NCBI GenBank assembly: GCA_951230915.1
Contig: OX579636.1
Coordinates: 387,001-451,000, forward strand
Length of the DNA: 64,000 nucleotides
DNA from: Antitrichia curtipendula
Lineage: Eukaryota; Streptophyta; Bryopsida; Hypnales; Leucodontaceae
Direction: 5' to 3'
The notes under the pieces were generated by a model. It ran no database searches. It worked only from the letters and a program-made list of their open reading frames with translations, and was not told where the DNA came from. The position numbers and the translations under genes are program-made. Of the stretch, positions 23,811-35,368 are shown piece by piece; position 1 is the stretch's first letter, and every line of letters begins with the position of its first letter.

Positions 23811-24018
23811 TTAAGGGCTGGTTTATACATGCTCTGGGGTTGGATGGATTGCTGGCCCGATTTGCCATCAATCCGGCCTTCAATCCGGCCCCAGTTCATC
23901 ACTCTGGCCTTAAATAATGTAAAGTGGTGAGGCCGGATTCTAGGGCCGGATTGCCAATTCATCACTCGGCCTTAGATAATGTAAAGTGGTGTGGCCGGAT
24001 TTTAGGGCCGGATTGTTG
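23811..24018. repeat. Short tandem duplication with CCGGATTG hairpins
   Basis: Two copies of a ~62-bp unit (about 23895-23955 and 23958-24018) share TTCATCACT, AATGTAAAGTGGTG and GGGCCGGATTG. The preceding CAATCCGGCC phrases (23870-23893) are inverted to them, so the block can fold. The left edge TTTAAGGGCTGGTTTA resembles a Harbinger-type end, but no matching right end was found. Confidence 0.5.
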
Positions 24019-24039
24019 ATTAATGTGCTCTTGGATTTT

Positions 24040-24480
24040 CTTAATGTTCAAATAAAAAAACATAAAATATGAATATTTCTTTTCTCTTCTTATTTTTTCT
24101 ATTTCAAAAGAATAAAAGAGAGATTTTTTAGTTTTTTGTTCTTTTTTCTTCTTATTTGTTCAATTTCAAACATAAAAAAGATAGTTTTAAGATTTTTTAA
24201 AACCCTTTTTTTTTATTCCTACTTTATCCATTTCAAAAATAGAAAAGAGATTTTTTAATATTTTAAAAGGTTTTTGTTTTCTTTCCTATCTTCTATTGGA
24301 AAAAAAAAATTATTTTATTTGAATCTTTTCCTTTCTCTTCTTGTTTTTGTATTCCGAAAGAAAGATTAAAAAACAAAAACAAAAGCTTGGAACTTTTCCT
24401 TTCTTTTCCTATTTTTTCTATTTAATTTTTAATTTTTTAAAAATCATATTTAAATGAAAGAAGACTTCATTTATTATAAT
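24040..24480. repeat. Degenerate AT-rich tandem repeat
   Basis: Four or five loose copies of a 65-80-bp unit of the type TTTTCTCTTCTTATTTTTTC followed by CAAAAGAATAAAAGAGA and TTTTTTA. Non-coding. Confidence 0.5.
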
Positions 24481-25994
24481 ATATTTTTATTATTATTTAT
24501 GTAGTCAATGTACATTAAGTCACATTCCCTATTTTCCTACTTTTGCAACATGGTGACTATACAAATGTAGAATGTTTTAAAAGTAAACGTACCTACGTAA
24601 GACATAATGAGTGTTTTGCCTTATTACAATTGGCAAAAAATTCAGATTTTTTTCCATACAAACATAATAGTGAGAAATAAAGAGAGTAGTTGAATTTTTT
24701 ATTTACAAAGTATGAATTTTTTATAAATTTTTGAAGTATATTGTCCAATTGGCTTAAAAGAGTCTATATACTACTCCAAAACCAACAAAAAGTTAGTGTA
24801 TGCTTGATGGCTATCCTACTACCTAAAGGGACGATGCTATTTTGCGTGCGATGAGCGTAGAGCATAGAGCGGTGAGCGTAGTTTTGCGAGCCTAGGGTCC
24901 CCTAAAATGGGCATATTCTATAAAAGTAAAAGTAGAAGATAGATTCTAAGTTAAACATAAAGTAAAAATAAAAGTAGTTGTACAAAAGTAGGGCCCTATA
25001 GCCGTGAGGTTAGTCGAATGTGAGAAACGATTGACCACGGTAATAGGCGGCACAAGATGATCAAATGGCAAAGAGACAATTTATTTTCGGAATTCTACAG
25101 GTGCCCTATGGCCGTGGATACCCTATGGCCGTTGTTACCCTGAGGCCACGGGAAGAGTTCCTGAAAATAAAGTAAGTTACCTTTGGATATAATCACACCA
25201 TTAACAAGAATAGAACATTTCATATTCCTTAGAAAACTGCAACCATGAGTGTGTCTCCAATAGTTGAAGGAGAATTTTGGAAATTATTATAGATACCCAT
25301 ATTGGAACCAGAAAACACTTTGGGGGGCTTCAACAGTTGTGTATTTTTTTGGATTCCAAATTTTGAAACAGAAACAACTTCGTCGGCTAACCAATTTTAA
25401 ATTTTTTGGGATTCCCAGTTAGGAACAAGCAATCACTTTGAGGGCATCAACATTTGTGTATTTTCTGGGATTTCCACTTTTGAAGTAGAAATCAGTTTAG
25501 GCCTTTAGGGAGTGTGTCTCCAATAGTTGAAGAAAATAATGGAAACTATCGTGGATTTATTCACGTCATAGAGATGAAAAAAATGTACTCAAAAAACATC
25601 CATTCATGAAAATAATAATCTGAATGCATTCAACAATGATAGAGCAAACAGACTGCAACAAGTTTATGAACAAATTGATTAATAAACGGGTTAGGAAAGA
25701 AATCTTGGAGACTTCGCATGTAGAACTTCCTCAAATTTAGGAGGGTTCGAGGTTTAGTGTTTAGTATGTCTAATTATTCCCCAGTCATTGAGAGTGTAGT
25801 CCAAGCCACAAATACTTCGGAGAATTGATGTATTTAAGCTGATCAGTTAGACAACCACATTCAAGTACACAACGAATGGATGTTAAGATAAACCATTCAC
25901 TGATATATACACACTTTGAACATTACAAATGGAAGCACAAGATGTATGCGTGTGTAAATAATTATAACAATAAATCCGGTAGACAATGAAATTA
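24481..25994. other. Intergenic DNA with small direct repeats
   Basis: CCCTATGGCCGTGG-type phrases recur at 24995-25150. GTGTCTCCAATAGTTGAAG occurs at 25252 and 25509, with ~85-bp diverged repeats between. No gene is seen until the minus-strand reading frame ending at 25995. Confidence 0.45.
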
Positions 25995-28317
25995 TCAAAA
26001 TGAGAAAGTGGAAAAACTGCCAGATGATACTGGTCTTGGTTCCATATCAACATCGGCCTTGTCATCAATAAAAAGACGGACGGGTCTACCAGAACATCTA
26101 CCAGTGGACATGGAGGTCGGAGTAGATCCTGCCGCCTGCAACACAGCAACTTCTGCGTCCCACGGCGCCATAAAGTAGTCTCTGTCCGGAGAATGTAGTA
26201 AAGAAATCACTCTAAGACAAACGAGTTTATGTTAGTGAACTAATCACAAACAGGAAAATGAAACAAATTAGAATCAAGTAGAAAATGTACTTACTGAATC
26301 TGTTCTTTTTCGTGATATGCCGAATAGGGACGTCCAGTGCAATCTCTGCTGGAGTCTCGGAAGCTTCAAGTGGAATTGGAGGTATAGCTTCAACCTGGTC
26401 CAAGTGCTCCAACTTAGCCCAAAAGATCTCGATATCGTCTTCGAGGGCCACAATGTGTCGTCCAATAGCTTTGCAAGCTCGAACAGAGTTACCTGAATTC
26501 GGATGAAGCAATTTACATTTAGAAATGACTCGAAAAATGAGAGGAAAGACTATTTATTAGGAGAAGCATCACGATGGAAAGAGTACTCACCAAGAGAAGC
26601 GGATGCATCCAGGATGACGGATCCCGGCATCGTAAAAGCCTCGATCAACATTTGAAGGAAAATTGGATCCTTCTCATGGGCACCTCTCCACGGAACAGAT
26701 CCATTCATGGATTTAGTAACCGCCGTAGTGAAATTGAACAACACATCAGTTTCAGCAACTCCCATTCCAAAATCCACTAGTGCTTGGCCGGTCGCAATCG
26801 TGAATTCGCTAGCATCCATGGCACGGTGAATGAAGAGCTGAATACGGAATCCTCTGCTCTGAAAATGGACATCACAGTGGAATTGAATTAGAACCCAGAG
26901 AGACTGTAGAATGCAGTGAATTCAAGTATGGATATGAAGCAGTAGTTACCTTATACGTTGAATTGTAAAACGATGCAGAGGGCAAGTCATTAATTCCCCA
27001 CCACTCTCGATGCAGAACGAAGTTGTAGCCATGTGCATAGGACAGCACATCGGTTCGGATCTTTGGAACATCTGGCACAAACAACAGAATTGCACCCGCA
27101 CCGTGAAGAAAGTGTTCCGCAAACTCAAAAAGACTTTCAGTGTGTTGCTCCGAGTATGCATTCCAAGCAGGGACATCGCCGGGGTTTGCCGAAATGGACG
27201 GAACCCAGAGACCATCATTGATATCGCCATGAATCAAATCAAAGCCACTGTGCGGACAAGACTTATTCAAAGCCTTGTCACCGATTTCTTCCTTGACCTG
27301 GAGATTACAGAAGGTGGAATTGATTAATTCATACTTAACAGAAGTACCATAGCAATCCCGTCTGCCTCTAAATGCACAGGAATTAATGAATGAAATGTGA
27401 TGAATGAAAAGACAAACCTTGAGAACAAACTTGTTCACCGTGTCAAGGCAAATGTGCACCTCCGGGAGAGCCTCCATAATTTGAGAGAGGCTGGAATTCT
27501 GTACATAGACACTAGATTTGACTGAAGATCCTGATGCCGAAGACGAAACACGAGAGGCGACTGCGCTCTTGAACTTGTGCGTAACAAACGACAGCGGGCT
27601 AAAGAGGCCATGAGAAGAAGGAGCATGTGGATAACAAGCACCACTAGGAGTGAGCTGCGAAGGTCTGGACAAAACAACCTCCATTGCTTCCATTTCCGTA
27701 TCTTCACCCGGGGCTGGAACCGCAGTCTTCTTGGCACTCCCCAATGCCATAACATCAAACTCCAGCGCGGCCGCAGCATCTGAGGCAGCCTTCTTCTTTG
27801 CTTCTTCTTCAGCTTTCCTCTTTGAGCCCCTTGTCTTCTTTGCAGGCGCCTCTTTACGCGGTGTATCATGAACCGTCTTCAACCCAGCCAAATCGGGTTG
27901 CACCGTGTTCCTCAAATCAATCTCAAAGTGTGGAGGATTGGTCAAGGGGCAGTCAATATACCACCCACAGACTTCCCAGTGCTCTTTCTTCCACTTCCTC
28001 GCGATCTCATCCGAAATCATACAATTCTCAGCACGTTTGTCCAAGTAGCTTGGGAAGAATGACGGCGACTTTGATATGGCATTCCTTGCATACAACACGA
28101 ACTTGAAATACCGGTAGAGAACCTTCGCAACAGCCTTGTCAAGACCAACCTGAAACTCAGGAGGATGATTCTTGTGAACTCCTTTGCCATCAAACACATG
28201 GGAGAATGCTGTATCCCAAAGTTGGATACGATTTTACTCCACATAGTCAGCAATGCTAGGAATTGGACTTTCCCCAGGTGTGAGCTCCCAATTTGTCACT
28301 TGGGACTCGTAGAATTA
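25995..28317 (-). pseudogene. DNA methyltransferase-fold protein (N6/N4 MTase type), C-terminal part of a disrupted gene
   Basis: Five exons can be joined: ~28317-27418, 27297-26950, 26858-26591, 26492-26295, 26209-25995. The product has a charged linker with a basic tract (KKTRGSKRKAEEEAKKK near 27800), then a domain like the N4/N6 class of DNA methyltransferases. ILDASASLG followed by RHIVALEDDIEIFWAKLE spans the exon 3/4 junction and corresponds to the SAM-binding motif I region. FDLIHGDINDGLW near 27205-27240 sits where catalytic DPPY/W should be, and that motif is missing. The frame opens without a good start, and an in-frame TAA (28236-28234) lies 13 codons upstream of the first long uninterrupted frame. 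I infer that it lost its N-terminal half, which is found at 49074-51562 on the same strand. A DNA-modifying activity is unlikely. Family assignment is moderate, from motif shape only. Confidence 0.6.
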
Positions 28318-29910
28318 TTTTTTTTGGAAATTTGCAATTTAAAGTTAAGAAAAATATACAAAAAGCCATAAAAAGAGTGTAGAACCAAAATAGGGTTGTA
28401 ACATACCCATTATAGTATTTGGTCTAGATTTGTGTTTAGACTTAGAATCCCACCAAACTGGGCCCAAAAATAGGTAGAAAGAACGAAACGGGTGGATTTG
28501 TAGGATTCAAGTCACATAGGCCCAAAAGGGCTAAATCCCACCATGAATGTGGCAATTCATGGCTAAGTCGGTCCGAGGGATCCACAACGAGGCCACTAGG
28601 TCGGGTCCTAGAGTTAGGTTTAGAAATACACCAAAATCCCGATTGTTAGTATGCAGGAGCCACTAACGCAAGACCGGGCCCGTGGAGGAATCCACAGCCC
28701 AAGGATGGTGTCCTAGGGTAAATCCCACGCCAGGAGTCCAACGACGAAATTGATTCGCCAAGATTCCTCTATCTGCAAAAGATTCCCGCACCATCGATAA
28801 ACTCAAGGAGATGACCAATTCATCTCCACTGACCAATTGTGCCAGGTACGGAAACGCACCTGCACATCTTTCATGTGACCCCATGAGAGGTCTTGTGGAA
28901 AATCCCGTCATCTTCCGACTTGCAGAAGAACCTTTTGCGGGTGGTCAACCTTGGTAACCTCCAATGGGAATTTCATGGAAATTACCCAGGTTGCCAAAAA
29001 ATCTCACTAAAAATTAGACTAGCTTGCTTTATGTTAATAATGCGCTCTGTGAAGTTTCGCAACATTCCGATAGCGGCAAGTACTCAAACCGGCGAGATTC
29101 CTCGAGAATTAATCACGTGGCGGGGTCCCCGCCATGTTGACCGGCATTCCGGGACCATACGACGGCGGAATGAAGTCAACCAAGAGTCTTTTCCGACTCC
29201 CTCACACCTACCGGAGACCCTAAGCTATTTACATTTCTCAAAATAGGAGACCCCCAATATCTGGGATTTTACCACGGTTTAGTTTTTTAAACTAAATTAG
29301 CCTACGATGGTTTTTTGTCCTCGGTACGGGGGGTAGGAGGATTCTGGACTAAACACGGCAATCTGGAGCCAATGGCGCAATCCGTTTGACAATTGGAGTA
29401 ATTCTCCAAAAGTTAGGAGGTTGGTCCAGCGTAGATAAGTAAAAGTAGTTTTTTAGGGATTAGGATGAAAATCTTTGAAGATGAGGATGAAAATCCAAGT
29501 TGATAAGGTTACTTTAGAACTCTTGAGGGGAAGGTGGGGCCTTGGAAACCTATTTAAGGTCCCCATTTTTCTCTCAAGAACACCCCCAAATCTTGTTTTG
29601 GGTCCGTGGGTCCAACTTATGTTGGAAGATTTTGGCATTTTAGCCAAGAAACCTCTACGGTGTTTTTGGAGCACTTTTGGCTCCCCTTGTTGCTCTATTT
29701 CAAGCTTCCTTTAGAGGTCCTTTTGGGTCCTTCTACCTTACCTTGCCTTGCATCCTTGTTGTGAGTGAACGGGTCTCCCCTATACTTGTGTGACTTCTTA
29801 TGCCTTGTACTAATCCTAAAGTCACCCCCCACCGTACCTTGGCGATGCCGCTTTGGGGGGCCTTTAGTGTATGAGAGTTTTCCCGTTATCATTGACCTTG
29901 TGTGCATGTG
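28318..29910. other. Unassigned repeat-like DNA inside the split gene (left part)
   Basis: No reading frame with a family resemblance. 29373-29402 carries a ~30-bp block, GCCAATGGCGCAATCCGTTT and following, that matches on the opposite strand the best conserved part of the repeat copies at ~1890 and ~4000. 29530-29760 (CTATTTAAGG followed by C/T-rich sequence) looks like the middle of an LTR, but no second copy was found. Together with 47428-49073 it would form a ~4 kb insertion. Confidence 0.4.
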
Positions 29911-30320
29911 TGCCCCCGTATTGAGTCCTAACCAAAGTTGTCTTTTTCTTGTTGTTGGTTGTAAGTGGGCTCCCCCCCTGGGAACGGCGAAGCTTTGAAC
30001 CTGTGACCAGTCCCAGTCCTAAAGTATGTGGTAAACACGTGTATGTGTGCCCCCGTATTGAGTCCTAACCAAAGTTGTCCTTTTTGTTGTTGGTTGTAAG
30101 TGGGCCCACCCTCCGGGGAACGGCGAAGCTTTGAACCTGTGACCAGTCCCAGTCCTAAAGTATGTGGTAAACACGTGTATGTGTGCCCCCGTATTGAGTC
30201 CTAACCAAAGTTGTCCTTTTTGTTGTTGGTTGTAAGTGGGCCCACCCCCCGGGGAACGGCGAAGCTTTGAACCTATGACCAGCCTTAGTCCTAAAGTGCG
30301 TGTTAAAAACAAGCCTTAGA
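29911..30320. repeat. Tandem repeat, ~137-bp unit, three copies
   Basis: Units begin TGCCCCCGTATTGAGTCCTA at 29911, 30048 and 30184. Each contains GGGGAACGGCGAAGCTTTGA (first copy slightly different) and TCCTAAAGT. Shorter decayed pieces with GGCGGAGCTTTGAAC continue to ~30400. Open frames here only reflect the repeat. Confidence 0.85.
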
Positions 30321-30599
30321 CGGCGGAGCTTTGAACACAAGGGTATCATAAGTCCTAAAGTTGGTGTTAAAACCAATTCTACGGCAGAGCTTTGAACCTT
30401 TATGTATTCTCGTTCCAAAGTCTAGAGTCCGAGACGTTCTCGGAAAAGTCCAAGGTTTAGCTTTCAAGATTAAGTCTAAGTTAAGAGTCCCCCCACCTCT
30501 TGTGAGCCGACGTCCGTAAAACAGGAAACCACACCAAAAATCGGGAAAAATTAACCAAAAATCCGATTTAGATTTGCTTATGTGGGTTCCCTTAAGGAA

Positions 30600-30751
30600 C
30601 CCCAAAAAGTCGGGTTGAGTCCTTGGGGGATTTGGTCCAGTTGCAAGGAAGTCGGGGTGAGTCCCTGGGAAGTCGGGGTGAGTCAAGGGGGCTGGTCCAG
30701 TGCTGGGGAGTCAGGGTGAGTCCTTGGAGAGTCGGGAAGGTCGCTGGGGTG
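30600..30751. repeat. G-rich minisatellite, left part (CACTA target)
   Basis: ~21-bp imperfect units such as AAGTCGGGGTGAGTCCCTGG, ending in GGTCGCTGGGGTG. The array continues on the far side of the CACTA element at 47428. The last three bases, GTG (30749-30751), are the left copy of the target duplication. Confidence 0.75.
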
Positions 30752-30779
30752 CACTATAAGAAACTCGTGTTTTTTTTTA

Positions 30780-32330
30780 TCCTGGAATTCTGCATGTTGA
30801 TGTCTGAATTGATGTCTGGTTATGTCTGATTAGACATCCATTTTTTTGCGTTGCGGTTGACATGCAAAAAACATCGAAAATCTGGACGGACATGCCATGT
30901 CAACTTCGTGATGTCCAAAAAAACATTAGTCAACGGGGTTCTGAAAATCCGCCATCTGTCATGCCACGTGAGTGCGGCAAGCCATGTCGGATTTTTTTTC
31001 ATCCATTTTCCGTCACCGACGTGGCATGTTTTTGGGATGTGACGTGGCACTGTTTTCGGGCCTGAAAATGGCTACTTTGTTTAGGTTTTCAGGTCCGTCA
31101 TGACATCCACTCCAACGTTAAACCGTCCTGAACAATGTCAGCATGGACAGAGCTGTAGACATTCCATGCTTCCGAAGACGTGCTCGTATTACTCTGGATG
31201 TTTTTAATGCCACGTTCAGTGGAAAGACAGATGTCCAGTTTCTTTCATCCGTTTCCAACGCGACATGCCATGACATTCATGGCGTCACTACAGACGTTGT
31301 TCGTGACAGGGGGGGGGTGCTTCTGAAAACACGAACGTGCAACGGTTTTAACATCCGCGGTGGATGGCCACATCACAGTTTGTTTTGCATGCTGCCTAGG
31401 AGTCACGAGTGTGTCAGACAGCACAGGTTGCACTATTCTGTCGACGTCTGGAGCAACATACAGATGCAAGCAGTAACGTCTACGACAATGGTGTGAACAT
31501 CCGAGTTAATATGCTCATGGACGGCACATGCGATGTTTGAGGACGTCATACTTGACGAGATTGTGAATTATATGATGTTGGCGCGGATGCGTACTTGGTC
31601 TGGCATGTGACAATGTGATGTCACGAATGACATCTTCCACTATGGAGATGTTCGGATGTGAATTGAAACTTGTTGAATGCAACGTCATTCACAACACATA
31701 ATTGCATATTTTTCAACGTAGTGAACACTGGCTAAGACGCACGCGCTGTACGTGTGCATTCAGAACGTCCATCACAACACTGGCTTAGACATACCACAAG
31801 ACATGACAGAGACAAGGCAGAATGTGACGCTGCATGGACACAATTGAGGGGATTGCCATTGCATTTGCTCCATTATTAAGATCTGTGTCATGAGGAAATC
31901 CATGAGTATGTGCTTAGAGATGCGCACTCACACATAGGCCAATGACGATCACATTAACTCCAAATTGCCATTGACACTGACATACGGCAAAGTATAAATG
32001 CTACCTTTCCTACAACAATAGCCCAATGTTTGCAACAAATGAAGCTGAAGCCACCATAACAATTATGATTACTCACTTCTAATCATATATACTTGACCCT
32101 CAGCCCCGAAACTCTGCTAGAGAGGACAACCACTTCCACGTTGGCTATGATGGTGCGCTCACTGAGGCCGACGAGTACGTGTCCACAATGGTGCTATATA
32201 AGACTGAAGCCGTCCTGAAAGACATTATCGACGGCATCTGCATGTCCACAACAGTGTCAAAGGATTGAAAGTTGTCGTGCAGAAACACAATATACGTCAC
32301 CAACGGGATTGCAGACATAACTCTCAACAC
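30780..32330. repeat. Left subterminal repeat region of the large CACTA element
   Basis: Many short copies in both orientations of a core GAYRTC, often as TGATGTC, AGACATCC or GACGT. No reading frame of note. In this class such clustered sites are bound by the TnpA protein during transposition; that role is from family knowledge. Confidence 0.6.
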
Positions 32331-32387
32331 TTGTAAGTTACATCAGCGTCTCTAGAATGCAAAGATGGTACAAGCTAACCTGTGCCT

Positions 32388-35368
32388 TTACTTTTTCCGT
32401 GGTGAAGCACCCTTTTTGGGTGGATCAGCTGCTTTAGGAGGGCTGGGCTTTGAAGACTTTGGTGCCGCTCCTTTGCTAGTCTTGGTGGGAGCAACAAACT
32501 TTGTAGCCTTCGCTGGCACCGTGTTCCTTGTCACCCGATTAGATCGAGAAGAAGACATCGATGTCGGCAATGTTTGAACCTACAAAATCGTCATAACGCC
32601 ACTCCACTTACGAAGATATACCATGTCATGAGGAAACCGAAACTGAAATACAGGAGTGCACTTCCAGACGTCTACGTGAACATCAACTGCAACGGAACGT
32701 GTTCAACGCTAAAGCTTCTGCAAATGCCAAAAATGCCATGTATACCTCAGTTGCCGTTGTTTCAGCGTCCGTGCTTCCTGCGGCGGACTTCACCCCTATG
32801 CTGTAGGGATCAGACAGTACCTGCGACGCCATGCTACCATGAGGTACGGATTCATTTGCTACTGCCGTAGGCGCACCATTGGACTTGTTTGTTGCTGCAG
32901 GTTGCTCAACGTCCTCCGCGACTGCAGCATGATCTTCCTTGTTGACATCGTCCACAATGTTGTCCACCAGGTAGTCCACATCTGCTTCCATGTCTGCAAC
33001 GCTGTCTTCAAGAACATCACCTACGTCACGAGCTGCGGCTGCGGCGTCCTTGGAAATGTCTGGAAGTACATCTTCCGCACCTGCAACGGCCTCCACTACC
33101 ACCGAGCAGAGCGGACCACCGGCGGGTGTTGGCAGAATCAACTGCTCATGCGGAACCTTGTCGCCTAAGGAGAGGATCAGTTGCCGGATTGTCTGCTCCA
33201 ACTGGGCAAGCCTACCGCCGACCTCAGAAGTCGAAGCCTGAAGGTCCTTAATGTCCTCTAAGTAGTCAGTGGGCGACTTACAGAGCTGTGCCTGACGTCG
33301 AGCATACTCCTTCTCAGTGGCCTCCTTGACCTCCCCTTCATAAAGTATGCGGTGCAGTAACAAAGTCTGTCACATACAACAGAAAGTGACAATCAGTACT
33401 GAATAAAACTTCATAGAACTCAGAAGAATGGAAACAGCAGGAGTTACGTGTAATAAACTAGGAGAGCATAAGATATGCTACAAAACCGTAAATGTATGCT
33501 GATGTCCTCCAAGACGTTCAACGTCCTCTCCGACGTCTGAGAAAACATTTGGCGCCTACGAAGACAACTGCTTTTTCAACGATTGTGTTGTAGCTGACAT
33601 ACCGAAATGCAGACCCCACTGACTGCTGCAAAGTAAAGCAATGCGTCCAAGAATGAAAAAAATGAACACAAAGGGGAGCATGTAGTCCTCACGAGTTCAC
33701 CGATCATGGTCTTCTCAATGGCCCTCATTTGAGCTTCCTTTGCGGACTTGCCTTTGGAGATGGAGCGCATCTTTGCGGACTTCTCCTGTGCTTCCCGAGT
33801 CTTCTTTTTTGCCTCCAAGGCAAGCCACACCTCTGGATCCACCTCCGGTGGCCGCTCCACACTCGCGTCAATCATCTTCATGAGGCTGTGTCGGACATTG
33901 ATCAGAGTCTTCGTCACATACTGCGGAAACCATGCAGGGTTGATCTCTGTTGCAGGTCCGCGGACCTCCCAGTCTGTGTCAACCACAACACGATGAGTAC
34001 ATAACTTGGCTCTTGGACAAGGCCTGCGTAACGCACACAACAACCCATGGCAATTGAACTTGTATGAAACAAAACGGCTGTAATAGGCCTCGGCAAAAAA
34101 AACTATCAAGAGCTGCTATCTTTCATAGACGAACTGCAACAGGAGCTCCGTTTCCGTGTTGTCTGGAGGAACATGTCACCATGCACAATATATTTTGCAA
34201 TTTGGAAACATATATACTTCACAATGCTGATGTGCTCACAACATCTACGAGGACCATAACGAGCAAAATGAACTCAACAGCAAGAAGTAAATCCTCGACT
34301 GCATGCTGAGGTCAAAATGTGAAGTACGACGTCGTACTCGATGTCTGGATACAACATTATCAGAGACACCCAACATCTGAGCAAACACGCAAGCTTCTTT
34401 CGCATGCACTATTGAGTACCTTCAAATGGGCTTCTGCTGCAACAAAAGACATCACATACCAGCATAGACGCGATCATAGAAGTGCTGCTTATCCACCAAG
34501 GGCTGGTCGGACCACCCGTACTGTGGATTCAGCATCTTCGCAAATTTCTTCACCTCCTCTGCTAGAAAGTCAGCTCCGGTTCCGTATGGCTTGCCACGCT
34601 TATCAACCATGACAATTTGCTTCCAGTGTTGTTCCTGTCTAGGCTGTATCTCTTGCCTGCATTGCGTCTCCTTCTTCACTTTCACTCTTGGATTCTTCGT
34701 GGCAGGGCTGGGGGCGGCGTCCAAGACGATGGTGTCATCTTCTTCTTCCTCTGAATCGCTGCTCCCTGACTCACTGTCAATGCTGCACAAGCACGCCCAA
34801 AGAGACCTCAGTTGGAAATCCACTTCAACGTTAGAATCAGCGACCAACAGAACTCACGAGACATGCTTCACGGCTCACCTGATGTTATCAAAGACGTTCT
34901 CAGTCTTCACTAATGTTCTGTCAGACAGTATCCTCGACCTTCAGCGCTTGTCATAATCAGATGGAAAACGGAAGTATTACATCGAACAAAGTCCAGTGCG
35001 ACATTACAACAGACATCAGAAGCTCTGTACGGGGGCCAACAAACATTGCTTTGTACTTACCTGCGGACTGAAGACCCCGTATACAATTCAGTGGATGTGT
35101 CGTTGGATGCCGACTCTGGCTCTTGCTGATCCTCCTCAAACTCTTGTCGAGTAGAGCGCCTGCGACGCTTCCTTGGCTGGGAAGTTTCACCCACTGCTTT
35201 TCCCTTCTCATTACCACGACTTTCCACGCGCTAGTCGTCGTTGCGGTACTTGGAGCGTGCCTCAATGGCAGGGCGAAGTCGAGGCTCAGGCCTGTCACCG
35301 TGTCCTGCCCGCTTGCGCTGTGACTCCGCCGTCCGCTTCAGTGGCAACTTCTTTCTGGGGCCTGTCAT
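32388..35368 (-). pseudogene. tnpA-like transposon protein of the CACTA element
   Basis: Accessory DNA-binding protein of En/Spm-type elements (Transposase_24-like). Five exons join in frame: 35368-35061, 34782-34460, 33973-33693, 33366-32746, 32579-32388, for 574 codons. Features in order: basic N terminus (MTGPRKKLPLKR, then RKRRRRS), acidic SDSEEEEDD stretch, a RGKPYGTGADFL block, a W-x-P-x-Y...PPEVDPEVWLALEAKKK...K segment typical of these proteins, a likely coiled coil (LAQLEQTIRQLILSL), an acidic Ala/Asp/Val-rich region, and a Lys/Pro/Ser-rich tail. An in-frame TAG at 35233-35231 (codon 46) interrupts exon 1; the rest is open. The gene runs opposite to tnp2, as in the smaller CACTA at 54952. 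Call is good at class level. Confidence 0.75.

Noticed and set aside
29530..29760. LTR-like stretch
   Set aside because: No second copy, primer-binding site or polypurine tract could be found, so an LTR retrotransposon call is not supported.
30019..30418. Minus-strand frames with repeated peptide units
   Set aside because: They only translate the 137-bp tandem repeat and have no other support.
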